A stretch of DNA of 64,000 bases from Campylobacter concisus (GTDB taxonomy: Bacteria; Campylobacterota; Campylobacteria; Campylobacterales; Campylobacteraceae), in assembly GCF_001891085.1 (NCBI RefSeq), contig NZ_JXUP01000003.1, positions 186,001 through 250,000 of the forward strand. The letters run 5' to 3'. Of the stretch, positions 45,629 to 57,235 are shown piece by piece. The notes under the pieces are model-generated. The model was not told the DNA's origin. It did not search any database and saw only the letters and a program-made list of their open reading frames with translations. How positions within the stretch are numbered: the first letter of the stretch is position 1; every line of letters starts with the position of its first letter. Position numbers and translations under genes: made by a program.

Positions 45629-46410
45629 CTTATCTCCTCGATCCCGCTCTCATCGTCATCTAGCACAACATTTTTTGCTTCATTTGGCTCAAATTTTAGC
45701 CCTTTTTCTATCTCGTCACTTATGAATTTAGCGTGAAGTAAAAAGAAAAAATGATCACCATTAAGCGGAAAAAATGAACTATTTTTTATGAGCTTATGTA
45801 TGCTCTCTCCGCTTGTTATAGGCGTTGCCTTGTCATTTTCTCCCCAAAATATTAAAGCCTTGCCACTAAAGTTAGCAAAATGCTTTGTAAAATCCTCATC
45901 AACAACGTTTTTTAGGGTCTCATACATCACTCTACTCATACCACTCACATCTTTTGTAGCAAAGAGTTTATAAAATTTTCCAAATCCAAAAAGCTTAAAA
46001 ATTTTAAAAATAGCGATCTTTGTGCGCACGATAAATGGCTTTTTGACAACTATGCCAGCTGAGCTTAAAAGTACAAGATGTGGCGGTTTTAGAAGCGTTG
46101 CGACCTTGCCGCCAAAGCTATGACCTACGATGATATCTGGCTTTATGCCAAGCTCACCACAGAAATTTTCAACGATTTTTGCGTAATCACTTGTTTTTAA
46201 AGGATCAGTAATTGAGCTTTTACCAAAGCCTGGCATGTCGATATAGACATGGCAAAGCTCGCTCAAATATGAGCCAAATGCCTTTTTCATTATCTCTTTA
46301 TTAGCGCCCCAGCCGTGCAAGAAAAGCACTATTTTTTTGCATTTTGGATTTACAATCTCGTAGTTTATATCAAACTCATTTGAGCCGTACTTTACCGCCC
46401 TACTCGCCAT
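45625..46410 (-). CDS. Alpha/beta hydrolase
   Basis: 261 residues from the ATG at 46410 (GAGAGAA site); an upstream ATG at 46446 would extend it by 12 residues. Nucleophile elbow GHSFGGKVA, oxyanion FLHGWGANKEI, catalytic His near LNGDHFFFLL. Substrate unknown. It overlaps murF by 4 bases and the antitoxin-like gene by 11. Confidence 0.85.
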   Translation of the reverse strand: MASRAVKYGSNEFDINYEIVNPKCKKIVLFLHGWGANKEIMKKAFGSYLSELCHVYIDMPGFGKSSITDPLKTSDYAKIVENFCGELGIKPDIIVGHSFGGKVATLLKPPHLVLLSSAGIVVKKPFIVRTKIAIFKIFKLFGFGKFYKLFATKDVSGMSRVMYETLKNVVDEDFTKHFANFSGKALIFWGENDKATPITSGESIHKLIKNSSFFPLNGDHFFFLLHAKFISDEIEKGLKFEPNEAKNVVLDDDESGIEEIR

Positions 46411-46630
46411 CGTTCTCTCTTTTTTTTGCAGTATAAATGCTCTCAAGCACGTTCACTGCTTCGCAAAGACGCTCATACTCTTCCATATTTAAAAGCACAG
46501 CTTCAAATTTATTATTTTTAACAATGACCGCTCTTTTTAATTCATTAGCTCCCACACGAGAGAGCACTGAACTAAAATTTCTAACCACTTCAGTTGCTGT
46601 ATAAATTTCATCTTTTGTAAAAGTTACCAT
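46400..46630 (-). CDS. Phd/YefM-like antitoxin-fold protein without toxin
   Basis: 76 residues. The N-terminus (YTATEVVRNFSSVLSRVGA) and KRAVIVKNNKFEAVLLNMEEYERL follow the Phd/YefM antitoxin pattern. No RelE or Doc toxin gene is adjacent: upstream is ddl and downstream is the hydrolase. So it is either an orphan regulator or a domesticated antitoxin inside a cell-wall operon. Confidence 0.75.
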   Translation of the reverse strand: MVTFTKDEIYTATEVVRNFSSVLSRVGANELKRAVIVKNNKFEAVLLNMEEYERLCEAVNVLESIYTAKKRENDGE

Positions 46631-46694
46631 TGTCGCTCTTTGTGTAAAATTTTACGTAAAATATCACAAACTACTTTATAATCTACTAAATGGT

Positions 46695-47735
46695 CTAAAT
46701 TTTCCCACGACCTTTTACTGAAGTGATCGAGTTTATAAAGCTATAATCGATCTTTATATTACGCTCTCTTGGAAGTGAGTTTGCAAGGGCGTTTAAAGTG
46801 CTCTCAAAATCCTCAAATAGATAGTTTGCAAGACTTCCTGGATTTGGATTTATCTCGTTTAGATAGACCTCATCATCTATCACAAAAAAGTCGCATCTAA
46901 TGATCGCTCCGTCAAATCCACAATCATAAATTTTTGAAAAGTTAAATTTAAGCTTTTGTTTTAGCTCCTCAGACATTTCAGCCTCTTTTACCTTGTTTTC
47001 ATTTGAAAAGCTAAGATATTTCTGCTCGTAGTCAAGAAATTCCTTCTTTTTTGGCTCTTCGATGATAGAAAATTTTATCTTTCCATTTATCTTACAGCCT
47101 GCAAGGTTGTACTCTTTTACTCCCTTTATAAAAGGCTCGACAAGCACATCTTTATCAAACTCAAATGCTATGTCTTTTGCATAAGCTAGCTCACTGGCGT
47201 CATGCACTACGCTTACGCCGATGCTGCTGCCTAGCCTTGCTGGCTTTAATATAATAGGATAGTGAAATTTTGGCTCGCTTTGTCGAGTTAGCATCTCGTA
47301 ATCAAGCGCCTTTACACCAGCTTTTTGTGCTAGAAATTTAGTAAGCTCTTTGTTGTAGCTAAGCGCACTTACTTCAAGCCTTGGACCTATATATTTTATG
47401 CCGTAAAAGTCAAAAAGTGCTGCTATCTTGCCATCTTCGCCGTCCATGCCGTGGATCAAATTTATAATGACGTCACACTCTACTTTTTTATCGCCAAAAA
47501 GAGAGTGTATGAAAAATCCGCCTTTAGATAAAATGAGCTTTTTTGAATTTTTGTACTTGCCTGAACTAAAGAAATTTGCTCTCATATCTTTTTGCTCGAT
47601 AAGATAAAAATCTCTATTTGCGTCGCAAAATATAAATTTTAGCTCTTGTTTTAGGACATTTTTTAAAACTATTGCACTAACTATGCTTATCTCATGTTCA
47701 TAGCTCTTTGCTCCAAATATCACACCTAAATTCAT
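46695..47735 (-). CDS. ddl: D-alanine-D-alanine ligase
   Basis: 346 residues, ATP-grasp. Motifs: [62 protein letters not shown]. Makes the dipeptide used by MurF, encoded two genes on. 11 bases after ruvA. Confidence 0.96.
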   Translation of the reverse strand: MNLGVIFGAKSYEHEISIVSAIVLKNVLKQELKFIFCDANRDFYLIEQKDMRANFFSSGKYKNSKKLILSKGGFFIHSLFGDKKVECDVIINLIHGMDGEDGKIAALFDFYGIKYIGPRLEVSALSYNKELTKFLAQKAGVKALDYEMLTRQSEPKFHYPIILKPARLGSSIGVSVVHDASELAYAKDIAFEFDKDVLVEPFIKGVKEYNLAGCKINGKIKFSIIEEPKKKEFLDYEQKYLSFSNENKVKEAEMSEELKQKLKFNFSKIYDCGFDGAIIRCDFFVIDDEVYLNEINPNPGSLANYLFEDFESTLNALANSLPRERNIKIDYSFINSITSVKGRGKI

Positions 47736-47746
47736 CTTTTTAATCC

Positions 47747-48304
47747 TTATCCTAATTTCTTTAATGCTTCTTTTATAAGATCACTCGTATTTTCACTCTT
47801 GCACTCAGGCAAAATTTTCACTATCTTCTCACGTTTAAAGCCAAGCGCCTCAAGTGCCAAAAGTGCCTCATTTTGATAGCTTGGCACGCTCTCATCACTT
47901 ATTAGTTTTGCGTCGCTTAGCTCAGCTATGATGCGTCTAGCAGTCTTTGGTCCGATGCCTGGCACACTTTTAAAGGTATCTGCATCGCCGCTTATTATGG
48001 CATTTGTAAATGCTTGCGAGCTAAGACTTGAGCAAACTGCCATCGCTGCACTTGCCCCGATGCCATTTAGCTTGATAAGCATCTCAAACATCTTTTGCTC
48101 ATTTGCGTCTAAAAAGCCGTAGAGTAAATTTGCGTCCTCTCTTATGATCTGCGTTATGGCAAGCTCGACTTTTTCGCCCTTACTAAGCTTGGCTGAGCAA
48201 AAAAGTGAGATAAAAATTCCATAGCTTACGCCGCTATTTGTCTTAAGTATCACAAATGCGGGATCTTTTCTGCTGACAATACCTTCGATCGCTTTTATCA
48301 TCAT
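47747..48304 (-). CDS. ruvA: Holliday junction DNA helicase subunit RuvA
   Basis: 185 residues. OB-fold N-domain, two helix-hairpin-helix motifs ([32 protein letters not shown]) and the C-terminal RuvB-contact domain ([20 protein letters not shown]). ATG at 48304 or the next codon. Between FapA (15 bases) and ddl. Confidence 0.95.
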   Translation of the reverse strand: MMIKAIEGIVSRKDPAFVILKTNSGVSYGIFISLFCSAKLSKGEKVELAITQIIREDANLLYGFLDANEQKMFEMLIKLNGIGASAAMAVCSSLSSQAFTNAIISGDADTFKSVPGIGPKTARRIIAELSDAKLISDESVPSYQNEALLALEALGFKREKIVKILPECKSENTSDLIKEALKKLG

Positions 48305-48318
48305 TTAACCTTTTATTC

Positions 48319-50232
48319 TTAAAAATTTGTATCTGTGTAGTCTTCTAATTTATTTGACTTTTTGATCTTATACTCAGCCTCATCGCCATCGCCGATCTTC
48401 TCCAAAGTAATAGCATGCGCGGTTTCATTTTGCTTTGAGATATAAGTGACATTTTGCGGAGGATCAACGATAACAAATCTAATCTCATTTAATTCAACCC
48501 AGTTTCCTCTATTTATCACTTTTGCAGAAAATATTCCATTTTGCATGATCTCAAGCTCATCTTTTAGAGTAGCTAACAAATCTTTTTTATCTTTAAAAAT
48601 TTTTAGCAAAGTGTTGTATTCATTGACTAAACCTTGATACTCTTTTAGCTTTTTCATAAAGGTAACTGGTGGTATCACTTTAGCTTTTGAGAGCTCTTCT
48701 ACCTTTGCTTTTATGGTATAAATCGAGTCTTTATTTTCATTTATGACATTTTTCTTTGTTTCAATATTTTTTAGAAGTGAAGCAAGCTCTGCTTTTGTAT
48801 TTTCGATCTTATTTAACTGCTCTTGCGTAGCCTCAGCACTCTCAGGCATTTTGCTGGTATCGATTATAAATTTATTATCAGTACCTCTTAAATATCTTAC
48901 GTCTATTAAATGTGAAGCTGTGATAGTGCAGTTTGAGCCAAGCGTGTTTATTTGGATATTTTGAGCGGTTATAGAGCCACCAACGACGCTATTTATCTTA
49001 ACTCTTTTTGCTACGACGTTTCCGCCTTCTAGCCTATCTATCTCGACATTTTCAGCTTCAACCTTACCGATATGGATAGAAATTTTTGCATTCTTTGCAT
49101 AAATTTTAGCCTTTTGGTGTGTTTGACCGCCGATTACTACTTCATTTGCTTTAACCATCGCATTTGCGCCGACGTTTCCTTTAACCTCTATCTCGTCAGC
49201 CTCCACGATGATGCCAGTGCCGATGGCATCTTTTATAGTATCAGTTTCCCTAACCACCAAAGTCACATTTGTATCAGTGCCTGCTTGAATAGAGCCAGTT
49301 GTTTTAAAATTTGCTTCATTTATCTCTATACGCTCTTCTATGTCAAATGAGCCATTTTTCTCAACTACATATCCTGATTTTTTAGCGATATATATTATGC
49401 TATCGTCATTTTCTACTCTCTCTATATTTTCACTTATACTTATCTCTTTGCCAGTATCTTCTTTTGGCTTTTCTACTGCTAATAATTTGCCTCTCGCATC
49501 ACGGCCATTTTGCCCTTCGTGAGACTTTTTCTCTTCCATTATCACTTCATCTTGTGCCACGCCAAAAACAAAACCTCTATCAGCGTAATCAACCTTATCT
49601 TCCTCTTTTATCGCATCAAGTTTATCTTTGTAGTAGTAAAGTATCTTTGCATCAGTAGCTTTTTTTGGATTTATACCTTGTGTTATGTTTAGTATGTAGT
49701 CTTTATCAAGTTCGCCCTTTACATGCACAACCGAGGCGATTTGTTTTAGCTCGTCTTTTAGTTTGCCGATCCTTATACCTATTAAAATTTGAGCTTTCAT
49801 AAGCTGTTTGGCGATATATTCAAAAAGTTTATCTTCGTAATGCTGTTCGTATTCACAATATTTTGTGGCTTTTACCTTTGCGACTACTTTTGTAACTGTT
49901 GAATTTACACCGATTTCTATCTTTGGAAGCTTTGGTACAGCATTTAGCCTAACATCAAAAAATTCCACATCATAGACCTGCTCAATCTCTAGTGTCTCGT
50001 CAAGATAAAATGCATTATCATCAAAAAAGTCTAAATTTTCTTCAGGGACAAAAACTGGCTCTTCATTATCTTTATTTTTATAATAAGTCAAAATATCTAA
50101 AATTTTAAAATCTATAAATTCTACCGGTACGCTGTGTTGCTTGCTTAGTTCTTTAAGCGATATATAAGGCGTTGAAGTTTGAATTTGCGTTGGCGGTAAA
50201 AATCTCTCGTTTTCTTGCACGTTCTCGCTCAA
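48319..50232 (-). CDS. FapA/DUF342 family protein
   Basis: 637 residues, start TTG at 50232. The central part is a beta-helix of the flagellar assembly protein A (DUF342) type (VTLVVRETDTIKDAIGTGII, VKGNVGANAMVKANEVVIGG, AKIYAKNAKISIHIGKVEA), followed by a coiled-coil segment (about 480-570). Cytosolic by sequence. Family members influence flagellation or polar organisation; the exact role here is unknown. Divergent from murJ. Confidence 0.8.
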   Translation of the reverse strand: MSENVQENERFLPPTQIQTSTPYISLKELSKQHSVPVEFIDFKILDILTYYKNKDNEEPVFVPEENLDFFDDNAFYLDETLEIEQVYDVEFFDVRLNAVPKLPKIEIGVNSTVTKVVAKVKATKYCEYEQHYEDKLFEYIAKQLMKAQILIGIRIGKLKDELKQIASVVHVKGELDKDYILNITQGINPKKATDAKILYYYKDKLDAIKEEDKVDYADRGFVFGVAQDEVIMEEKKSHEGQNGRDARGKLLAVEKPKEDTGKEISISENIERVENDDSIIYIAKKSGYVVEKNGSFDIEERIEINEANFKTTGSIQAGTDTNVTLVVRETDTIKDAIGTGIIVEADEIEVKGNVGANAMVKANEVVIGGQTHQKAKIYAKNAKISIHIGKVEAENVEIDRLEGGNVVAKRVKINSVVGGSITAQNIQINTLGSNCTITASHLIDVRYLRGTDNKFIIDTSKMPESAEATQEQLNKIENTKAELASLLKNIETKKNVINENKDSIYTIKAKVEELSKAKVIPPVTFMKKLKEYQGLVNEYNTLLKIFKDKKDLLATLKDELEIMQNGIFSAKVINRGNWVELNEIRFVIVDPPQNVTYISKQNETAHAITLEKIGDGDEAEYKIKKSNKLEDYTDTNF

Positions 50233-50355
50233 AATTGATCCATTTCACATAAAATTTGGCTCTTATTATCGCCAAAATTTTATTAAATTTGGGTTATGTA
50301 AGCTTTAAAGCATCTTTTGTTACTATTGCGTTTTCAAATTTAATTTAGGTGAGCG

Positions 50356-51756
50356 ATGTTTATAAAAGGTTTTTTTTCAAACTCAGTTGGCATTATGGTT
50401 TCAAGAATTCTTGGACTTATAAGAGACCTTTTAACAGCTTCCATCCTTGGAGCTGGCATATTTAGCGATCTTTTTTTTATCGCTTTTAAAATCCCAAATT
50501 TATTTCGCCGTATCTTTGGAGAAGGTGCCTTTACACAGGCATTTTTGCCAAATTTTACAAATAGCAAGAAAAAAGCGATCTTTCAAGCTGAAATTTTCAT
50601 CAAATTTCTACTTTTTATAGGCATTTTGACGCTTCTTGTAAATTTATTTACGCCCTATTTTATAAAGATCATCGCAAGCGGCTTAAGCGAGCAAAATATC
50701 ACCGATGCAGTGCCGCTTGTGTGTATAAATTTCTACTATCTAGCCCTTGTTTATATCGTCACTTTCATGGGTGCGCTGCTTCAGTACAAAGGGCACTTTG
50801 CAACGACTGCGTTTTCTACAGCGCTACTAAATTTAGCCATGATCGCTTCATTACTTTTGGCTCGTGGCAAGAGTGAAAGCGTGGTCGCACTTTATCTTAG
50901 CTTTGGCGTCGTTGCAGGCGGTATTTTGCAAGTTTTGGTGCATCTAATCGCTATGAAATTTAACGCTTTAAATAAAATTTTTTGGGGCGGTCTAAGCGGA
51001 TACTTTAAAGGCAAAAGAGCGCAGAGCAAAGGCTTTTTTATAAATTTCTATCACGGCTTACTTGGCTCAAGTGCGATGCAAATAAGCGCATTTATGGACA
51101 CTTGGCTAGCGAGCTTTTTGGTAAGTGGCTCGATAAGCTATCTTTTTTATGCAAATAGAATTTTTCAGCTTCCGCTTGCTATCTTTGCGATCGCACTATC
51201 TCAAGCACTCTTTCCAAAGATTACGAGACTTTTAAAGCAAAAAGATGAGGCAAATGCTCTAGTTTGGACAAAAAAGAGCTTTTACTTGCTTCTTTGTGCT
51301 CTACTAGCCGCCACGATCACAGGCGTAGTGATGAGCGAATTTATCATCTGGCTTTTGTTTGAAAGGGGAAATTTCGTAAGGGCAAATACGACCGAGTGTG
51401 CCAAGGTGCTAAGCGCCTATTTGGTGGGGCTTACGCCATTTGGTCTGGCTAAAATTTTCTCGCTTTGGCTCTACGCAAACATGAAGCAAAAAGAGGCAGC
51501 CAAAATTTCCATCATCTGCCTTGTGATAAATTTGATCCTAGCAGTCATTTTGATGCAGAAATTTGGAGCAGCTGGTCTTGCATTTGCAAGCTCGCTTGGG
51601 GGATTTTTACAGCTTATTTTATATATAAGAGCCTTTGGAGCTAAGCGATTTTTAGCTATAATCGAGCCTAAATTTATAGCCGCCATCGCTGTTTTAGCGA
51701 TTTTGCTCTATTTTGGTTTAACATTTTTAAAGGATATATTTAATGCGAATTTTTGA
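50356..51756 (+). CDS. murJ: Lipid II flippase MurJ
   Basis: 466 residues, about 13-14 membrane helices of the MOP superfamily: [46 protein letters not shown], with conserved arginines in these loops. Flips lipid II to the periplasm. It overlaps cysS by 14 bases and starts a long plus-strand operon. Confidence 0.95.
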   Translation: MFIKGFFSNSVGIMVSRILGLIRDLLTASILGAGIFSDLFFIAFKIPNLFRRIFGEGAFTQAFLPNFTNSKKKAIFQAEIFIKFLLFIGILTLLVNLFTPYFIKIIASGLSEQNITDAVPLVCINFYYLALVYIVTFMGALLQYKGHFATTAFSTALLNLAMIASLLLARGKSESVVALYLSFGVVAGGILQVLVHLIAMKFNALNKIFWGGLSGYFKGKRAQSKGFFINFYHGLLGSSAMQISAFMDTWLASFLVSGSISYLFYANRIFQLPLAIFAIALSQALFPKITRLLKQKDEANALVWTKKSFYLLLCALLAATITGVVMSEFIIWLLFERGNFVRANTTECAKVLSAYLVGLTPFGLAKIFSLWLYANMKQKEAAKISIICLVINLILAVILMQKFGAAGLAFASSLGGFLQLILYIRAFGAKRFLAIIEPKFIAAIAVLAILLYFGLTFLKDIFNANF

Positions 51757-53137
51757 TACTTCTAAAAAAGAAAAGGTTGAGTTTAGCCCGATAAAAGAAG
51801 GTGAAGCGAGCATCTATCTGTGCGGACCAACGGTCTATGACGATGCACATTTGGGACATGCAAAGTCAGCCGTTAGCTTTGATCTTTTAAGAAGGGTCTT
51901 AAAAGCGCTTGGCTACAAGGTCAAATTTGCAAGAAACTACACTGATATTGATGACAAAATTTTAAATAAAATGGCGCAAACTGGCCAAAGCCTAGAGGAG
52001 ATCACAAACAAATATATAGCGCATTATGAGAGCGACATGGGCGCTTTAAACGTGCTTGATCCAGACTTTAAACCAAAGGCTACGCAGTGCTTGAAGGCGA
52101 TCATTAGCTACATTAAAGTGCTTATGGATAAAGGTGTGGCGTATAAGACGAGTGATGGAATTTACTTCGATACGAGCAAGGATAGTGGCTATTTTAGCAT
52201 TAGCGGCAAGGATAACAATACTGATCTAATCGCGCGCGTGGCTAGTTTTGGCGAGAAAAGAGATGAGAAAGACTTTGTGCTTTGGAAATTTGACGAGAAA
52301 TGGTATGAAAGCCCATTTGGCAAGGGTCGCCCTGGCTGGCACACCGAGTGCGTAGCGATGATAAGGGAGTTTTTAAGCGACAAAGAAAACGATAAATTTG
52401 AGATCGACATCCACGCTGGTGGCATTGACTTACTCTTCCCACACCATGAAAATGAAGCAAGTCAGTGCAGATGCGCCTATCATAAAAATTTGAGCAAATA
52501 CTGGATGCACAATGGCTTTATAAAAGTAAATAACGAAAAGATGAGCAAGAGTCTAAATAACAGCTTTTTCGTAAAGGACGCCATAAAAAATGTTCATGGC
52601 GAAGTGCTTAGATATTACTTGCTTACGAGCCATTACAGAGCTCATTTTAACTATTCAGATGAAGATCTAGTAGCTTCAAAAAAGAGGCTTGATAAAATTT
52701 ACCGCCTCAAAAAAAGAGTTGATGGCGTGCAAGCTGGCATGGCAAATGAGAGCTTTAAAAGCGAGCTGCTTGAGGCACTAAGTGATGATCTAAACGCTTC
52801 AAAGGCGCTTGCAAGCGTCGATGAGTTTGTAAAAACGGCAAATGAAAGACTTGATAATAATCCAAAAGATAAAGCATGTAAGGCCGAAGTGGTGGCAAAT
52901 TTAGAGTTAATAGGCGAAATTTTAGGCATTGCTATCACAAATTATGTAGAGTATTTTCAATTTGGTGTAACTAGCAAGCAAAAAGAGCAAATTAAAAGGC
53001 TTCTTGATGAGCGAGCAGTAGCCAAAAAAGAGAGAAATTTTGCAAGAGCTGATGAGATAAGAGATGAGCTAGCAAAAATGAATATCTCTATCATGGATAC
53101 GCCAAATGGCGCAGTTTGGGAGAGAAATAATGAATAA
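51743..53137 (+). CDS. cysS: Cysteinyl-tRNA synthetase
   Basis: 464 residues, class I synthetase: zinc Cys in [16 protein letters not shown] (HIGH variant HLGH), [25 protein letters not shown], and KMSKS. Full length with the usual short C-terminal domain. Confidence 0.97.
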   Translation: MRIFDTSKKEKVEFSPIKEGEASIYLCGPTVYDDAHLGHAKSAVSFDLLRRVLKALGYKVKFARNYTDIDDKILNKMAQTGQSLEEITNKYIAHYESDMGALNVLDPDFKPKATQCLKAIISYIKVLMDKGVAYKTSDGIYFDTSKDSGYFSISGKDNNTDLIARVASFGEKRDEKDFVLWKFDEKWYESPFGKGRPGWHTECVAMIREFLSDKENDKFEIDIHAGGIDLLFPHHENEASQCRCAYHKNLSKYWMHNGFIKVNNEKMSKSLNNSFFVKDAIKNVHGEVLRYYLLTSHYRAHFNYSDEDLVASKKRLDKIYRLKKRVDGVQAGMANESFKSELLEALSDDLNASKALASVDEFVKTANERLDNNPKDKACKAEVVANLELIGEILGIAITNYVEYFQFGVTSKQKEQIKRLLDERAVAKKERNFARADEIRDELAKMNISIMDTPNGAVWERNNE

Positions 53138-54854
53138 TTTTGGCTTAAAAGATGTGCTAAAGCGCTTTGGTCCATATTTTAAAGACTATATCCCACACTT
53201 TATTTTTGCCATCATCGGCATGGGGCTTGCCAGTGGTGGAACGGCGGTAAGTGCCTATCTGGTAGAGCCTGTACTAAATAAAATTTTCGTTGAGAAAAAC
53301 GAAAAGCTACTTTACATCTTGCCTTGCGCCATCATCGCGATCTATGTGATAAAAAACATCGGAACCTTCATGCAGGCCTATTTTACGGCATATATCGGGC
53401 AAGATACGATTAGAAGATTTCGCGAAAAGATGGTTGCAAACCTTTTAAATTTAGATATGGATTTTTTCAATGAATTTAGAACTGGCGAGCTAATCAGCAG
53501 AACAACAAACGACATCGACCGCATAAGATCGATAGTCTCAAGCATCATACCTGAGCTAACAAGAGAGTCAGTCACCATTATAGGGCTTCTTTGCGTCGTC
53601 ATCTATCAAAGTCCAAAGCTGGCATTTTTCGCCCTTGTCGTCATGCCAGTGGCGATCTATCCGATCTCGCGCCTTGCTAAAAGGATGAAGAAAATTTCAA
53701 AGCAGTCACAAGAAAAAACATCAGACATCACCTCTGCGCTTAGTGAAATTTTTACAAATATCGAGATAATCAAAGCAAATAATGCCCAAGAATACGAGCA
53801 TTCACGCTTTGTTGATGAAAATAATAAATTTTTTAGACTAAATTTAAAAAGCGTCAAGATCGAGCAGCTAGTAAGCCCACTAATGGAGACCATAGGCTCA
53901 ATAGGCGTGGCAGCGGTTATAATAATAGGCGGTAAAGACGTCATCGACGGGCATATAAATATGGGCGCATTCTTTTCATTTTTAACAGCGCTTTTTATGC
54001 TCTACACCCCACTAAAACGCATCGTAAATATTTATAATAGAATGCAAGACGCCATCGCAGCAAGCGAGAGGACATTTTTCTTGATGGATAAAGTAAGCCA
54101 GATAAAAGATGGCGAAAAAGAGCTAAACGAAGAGATAAATTTGATCAAATTTAAGGGTGTCCGCCTAAGCTACGACGACAAAGAGGTCCTAAAAGGGATA
54201 AATTTAGAGGCAAATAAGTCAGAATTTATAGCCCTTGTTGGCTCAAGTGGCGGCGGAAAAAGCTCGCTTATGAATTTGCTTATGAGGTTTTACGACGTAA
54301 ATGGCGGAGAAATTTTGATAAACGGCACAAATTTAAAAGATATCAAAATTCACTCACTTCGCCAAAATATCGGGCTTGTAACCCAGCGCGTCTATATCTT
54401 TAACGACACAGTTGCCAAAAACGTAGCTTACGGCAGAGAATTTAACGAAGATGCCGTGATAAACGCACTAAAACTAGCCAATGCCTATGAGTTTGTAAGC
54501 AAGCTTGATGATGGCATAAACACTATCTTAAATGAATTTGGCACCAACCTCTCAGGCGGTCAAAGACAGCGCATCGCCATAGCTAGAGCGCTTTATCAAA
54601 ACCCACAAATCCTCATCTTTGACGAGGCTACCTCTGCGCTTGATAACGAGAGCGAAAAAGAGATCACAAAAGCGATAAATAATCTAAGAAGCAAAAAGAT
54701 CATCTTCGTCATCGCCCACCGCTTAAGCACGGTTGAAAATGCCGATAAGATCGCAGTTTTGAGTGATGGCAAGATCATTGATAGTGGAAGCGACGAGGAG
54801 CTTAGCAAGAGAAATGAAATTTATGCAAGACTTAAGGGCAAAGCCTTAGTTTAA
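53130..54854 (+). CDS. msbA: Lipid A/phospholipid ABC exporter MsbA
   Basis: 574 residues from the ATG at 53130, which overlaps the cysS stop and has a GGGAGA site; an ATG at 53106 is inside cysS. Six-helix exporter domain then nucleotide-binding domain with Walker [10 protein letters not shown], signature [15 protein letters not shown] and Walker [13 protein letters not shown]. MsbA is assigned over other exporters by position in an envelope operon beside murJ. Confidence 0.88.
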   Translation: MNNFGLKDVLKRFGPYFKDYIPHFIFAIIGMGLASGGTAVSAYLVEPVLNKIFVEKNEKLLYILPCAIIAIYVIKNIGTFMQAYFTAYIGQDTIRRFREKMVANLLNLDMDFFNEFRTGELISRTTNDIDRIRSIVSSIIPELTRESVTIIGLLCVVIYQSPKLAFFALVVMPVAIYPISRLAKRMKKISKQSQEKTSDITSALSEIFTNIEIIKANNAQEYEHSRFVDENNKFFRLNLKSVKIEQLVSPLMETIGSIGVAAVIIIGGKDVIDGHINMGAFFSFLTALFMLYTPLKRIVNIYNRMQDAIAASERTFFLMDKVSQIKDGEKELNEEINLIKFKGVRLSYDDKEVLKGINLEANKSEFIALVGSSGGGKSSLMNLLMRFYDVNGGEILINGTNLKDIKIHSLRQNIGLVTQRVYIFNDTVAKNVAYGREFNEDAVINALKLANAYEFVSKLDDGINTILNEFGTNLSGGQRQRIAIARALYQNPQILIFDEATSALDNESEKEITKAINNLRSKKIIFVIAHRLSTVENADKIAVLSDGKIIDSGSDEELSKRNEIYARLKGKALV

Positions 54855-54906
54855 GGCGATTTTTGCTAAGATTTGCAGAAATTTTAGGCATTTTAAAGAG
54901 GTTAAA

Positions 54907-55980
54907 ATGAGCTTAAACTACAATACTTTAAAATCTATATTTTTCAAATTTGATCCTGAAACTGCCCACAAGATCGCTGAAGTAGCGATGGTCGGAGCAA
55001 ATAAAATCTTCCCTGGCTCGCTAAGCTTTTTGGCACACAAATGCGTGGTCGATGACAACGCGCTAAAACAAAATTTATTCTCAAGCACCTACCACAACCC
55101 AGTTGGCATAGCTGGCGGCTTTGATAAAAACGCCACGATGTTTGAAGCGCTCACAGCTCTTGGCTTTGGGTATTTAGAATTTGGCACATTTACTCCAAAA
55201 CCTCAACCTGGCAACGACAAACCAAGACTTTTTAGACTCATAGACGAAGAGAGCATTCAAAATGCGATGGGCTTTAACAACGATGGCTGTGAGGCTATTA
55301 AAAATAGAGTTAAAAAACTTTATCCTTATACTTTGCCGATCTGGGCAAATATCGGCAAAAACAAGGTTACACCAAACGAAGACGCAATAAAAGACTATGA
55401 AATTTTAGTAAGAGAATTTCGTGAAATTTGCGACACATTTGTCATAAACGTCTCATCGCCAAACACGCCAAATTTAAGAGCACTGCAAGATGAGAGCTTC
55501 ATAAAAGAACTTTTTAGCGTCATTTTGCCACTAACTAAAAAGCCGATCATCTTTAAAATAGCTCCTGATATGAGCCATGAAGATGCGATCAAACTTTGTA
55601 GCTGCGCGGTAGAAAACGGCGCTAGTGGCGTGCTCGTTTCAAATACAAGCGTTGATTATTCGCTCTCTCACTCAACAAATTTAAAGGATTTTGGCGGACT
55701 AAGCGGCAAGGTGATCGCCAAAAAGTCAAAAGATATCTTTAAAGCCGTGGCAGACGAGCTTTATGGTAAGACGACACTTATCGCATGCGGCGGCATAGAT
55801 AGCGGTGCAGAGGCTTATGAGCGCATAAAAATGGGAGCAAATTTAGTGCAAATTTTTACAAGCTTTATCTTTAAAGGGCCAATGATCGCAAGAGATATAA
55901 ATTTAGAAATTTTAGAGCTTTTAAAAAGAGATGGCTTTGCCTCTATTAGCGAAGCAGTCGGCATAGATGTTAAAAAATAA
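54907..55980 (+). CDS. pyrD: Dihydroorotate dehydrogenase (quinone), class 2
   Basis: 357 residues. Class 2 features: N-terminal membrane-associating helical segment (YNTLKSIFFKFDPETAHKIA), FMN site GIAGGFDKNATMFEALTALG, catalytic Ser in FVINVSSPNTPNLR, and GASGVLVSNTS. Fourth step of pyrimidine synthesis, feeding electrons to quinone. Confidence 0.96.
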   Translation: MSLNYNTLKSIFFKFDPETAHKIAEVAMVGANKIFPGSLSFLAHKCVVDDNALKQNLFSSTYHNPVGIAGGFDKNATMFEALTALGFGYLEFGTFTPKPQPGNDKPRLFRLIDEESIQNAMGFNNDGCEAIKNRVKKLYPYTLPIWANIGKNKVTPNEDAIKDYEILVREFREICDTFVINVSSPNTPNLRALQDESFIKELFSVILPLTKKPIIFKIAPDMSHEDAIKLCSCAVENGASGVLVSNTSVDYSLSHSTNLKDFGGLSGKVIAKKSKDIFKAVADELYGKTTLIACGGIDSGAEAYERIKMGANLVQIFTSFIFKGPMIARDINLEILELLKRDGFASISEAVGIDVKK

Positions 55981-55991
55981 AAGGCAAAAGA

Positions 55992-57233
55992 TTGATAAAA
56001 TTTAATAAAACAAAACTAGAAAACGGACTAGAAATTTATCACGTACCAGTAAATCCTGGCTCAAAAGTGATAAGCGTCGATGTCTTTTATAAAGTTGGCT
56101 CAAGAAACGAAGTGATGGGCAAAAGTGGCATCGCTCACATGTTAGAGCATCTAAATTTCAAATCAACCAAAAATTTACGAGCCGGGGAGTTTGATGAGAT
56201 CGTAAAAGGCTTTGGCGGCGTAAATAACGCAAGTACAGGCTTTGACTATACCCACTACTTTATAAAAGCGTCAAATGAAAATTTAGACAAAACGCTTGGT
56301 CTTTTTGCCGAGCTTATGAAAAATTTAAGCCTAAAAGATAAAGAATTTCAGCCAGAGCGAGACGTAGTGCATGAAGAGCGCAGGTGGCGAACAGATAATA
56401 ACCCTATGGGATACCTCTACTTTAGACTCTACAACCACGCATTTATCTACCATCCATACCACTGGACTCCGATAGGCTTTATAAAAGATATCGAAAACTG
56501 GAATATCAACGACATAAAAGAATTTCATGCTACATATTATCAGCCAAAAAATGCCATTTTGATGATAAGTGGCGACATCGGCAAGGATGAGGCATTTAAA
56601 CTGGCTAAGAAAAATTTTAGCAGCATAAAAAATAAAAGAGCCATCCCAAAATCTCACTGTAAAGAACCTGAGCAAGATGGAGCTAGAAGAGCCATTATCT
56701 ATAAAGATAGCCAAACACAAATGCTAGCTATCGCTTACAAGATCCCAGACTTTAGGCATGCTGATCAAGTGGGGTTAAACGCGATAAGCGAGTATCTAGC
56801 TACTGGCAAAAGCTCGATTTTACAGCAACGTCTAATCGATGAGCTAATGCTCGTAAATCAAATTTATGCTTATAATATGAGCTGCGTTGATGAAAATTTA
56901 TTTATATTTTTAACAGTTTGCAACCCAGATGTCGAAGCAAACGTGGTTGAGGCTGAAATTTTAAAGATCATAGATGATTTAAAAAATAAACCAATCGACA
57001 AAGATGATGTTTTAAGAGTTAAAAATTTGATAAAAACTGATTTTATTTACTCATTTGAGAGTGCAAGCAAGGTTGCAAATTTATATGGTTCATACCTTGC
57101 TAGAGGCGACATAAAGCCACTTTACGGGCTTGAAAAAAATATCGATAAAATTGATGCCAAGCTTTTAAAAGAGATAGCAAATAGATATTTTAATGAAAAA
57201 ACCAGCACAACAATAATATTAAAAAAGGAATAA
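55992..57233 (+). CDS. M16 family zinc peptidase
   Basis: 413 residues, start TTG at 55992 after AAAAGG. The inverted zinc motif HxxEH is H49-MLE52-H53, with the downstream Glu region [12 protein letters not shown] second, inactive M16 domain follows ([15 protein letters not shown]). No signal peptide, so a cytosolic protease by sequence. Same pyrD-dapA position as I recall in C. jejuni. Regulatory target unknown. Confidence 0.88.
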   Translation: MIKFNKTKLENGLEIYHVPVNPGSKVISVDVFYKVGSRNEVMGKSGIAHMLEHLNFKSTKNLRAGEFDEIVKGFGGVNNASTGFDYTHYFIKASNENLDKTLGLFAELMKNLSLKDKEFQPERDVVHEERRWRTDNNPMGYLYFRLYNHAFIYHPYHWTPIGFIKDIENWNINDIKEFHATYYQPKNAILMISGDIGKDEAFKLAKKNFSSIKNKRAIPKSHCKEPEQDGARRAIIYKDSQTQMLAIAYKIPDFRHADQVGLNAISEYLATGKSSILQQRLIDELMLVNQIYAYNMSCVDENLFIFLTVCNPDVEANVVEAEILKIIDDLKNKPIDKDDVLRVKNLIKTDFIYSFESASKVANLYGSYLARGDIKPLYGLEKNIDKIDAKLLKEIANRYFNEKTSTTIILKKE

Positions 57234-57235
57234 AC

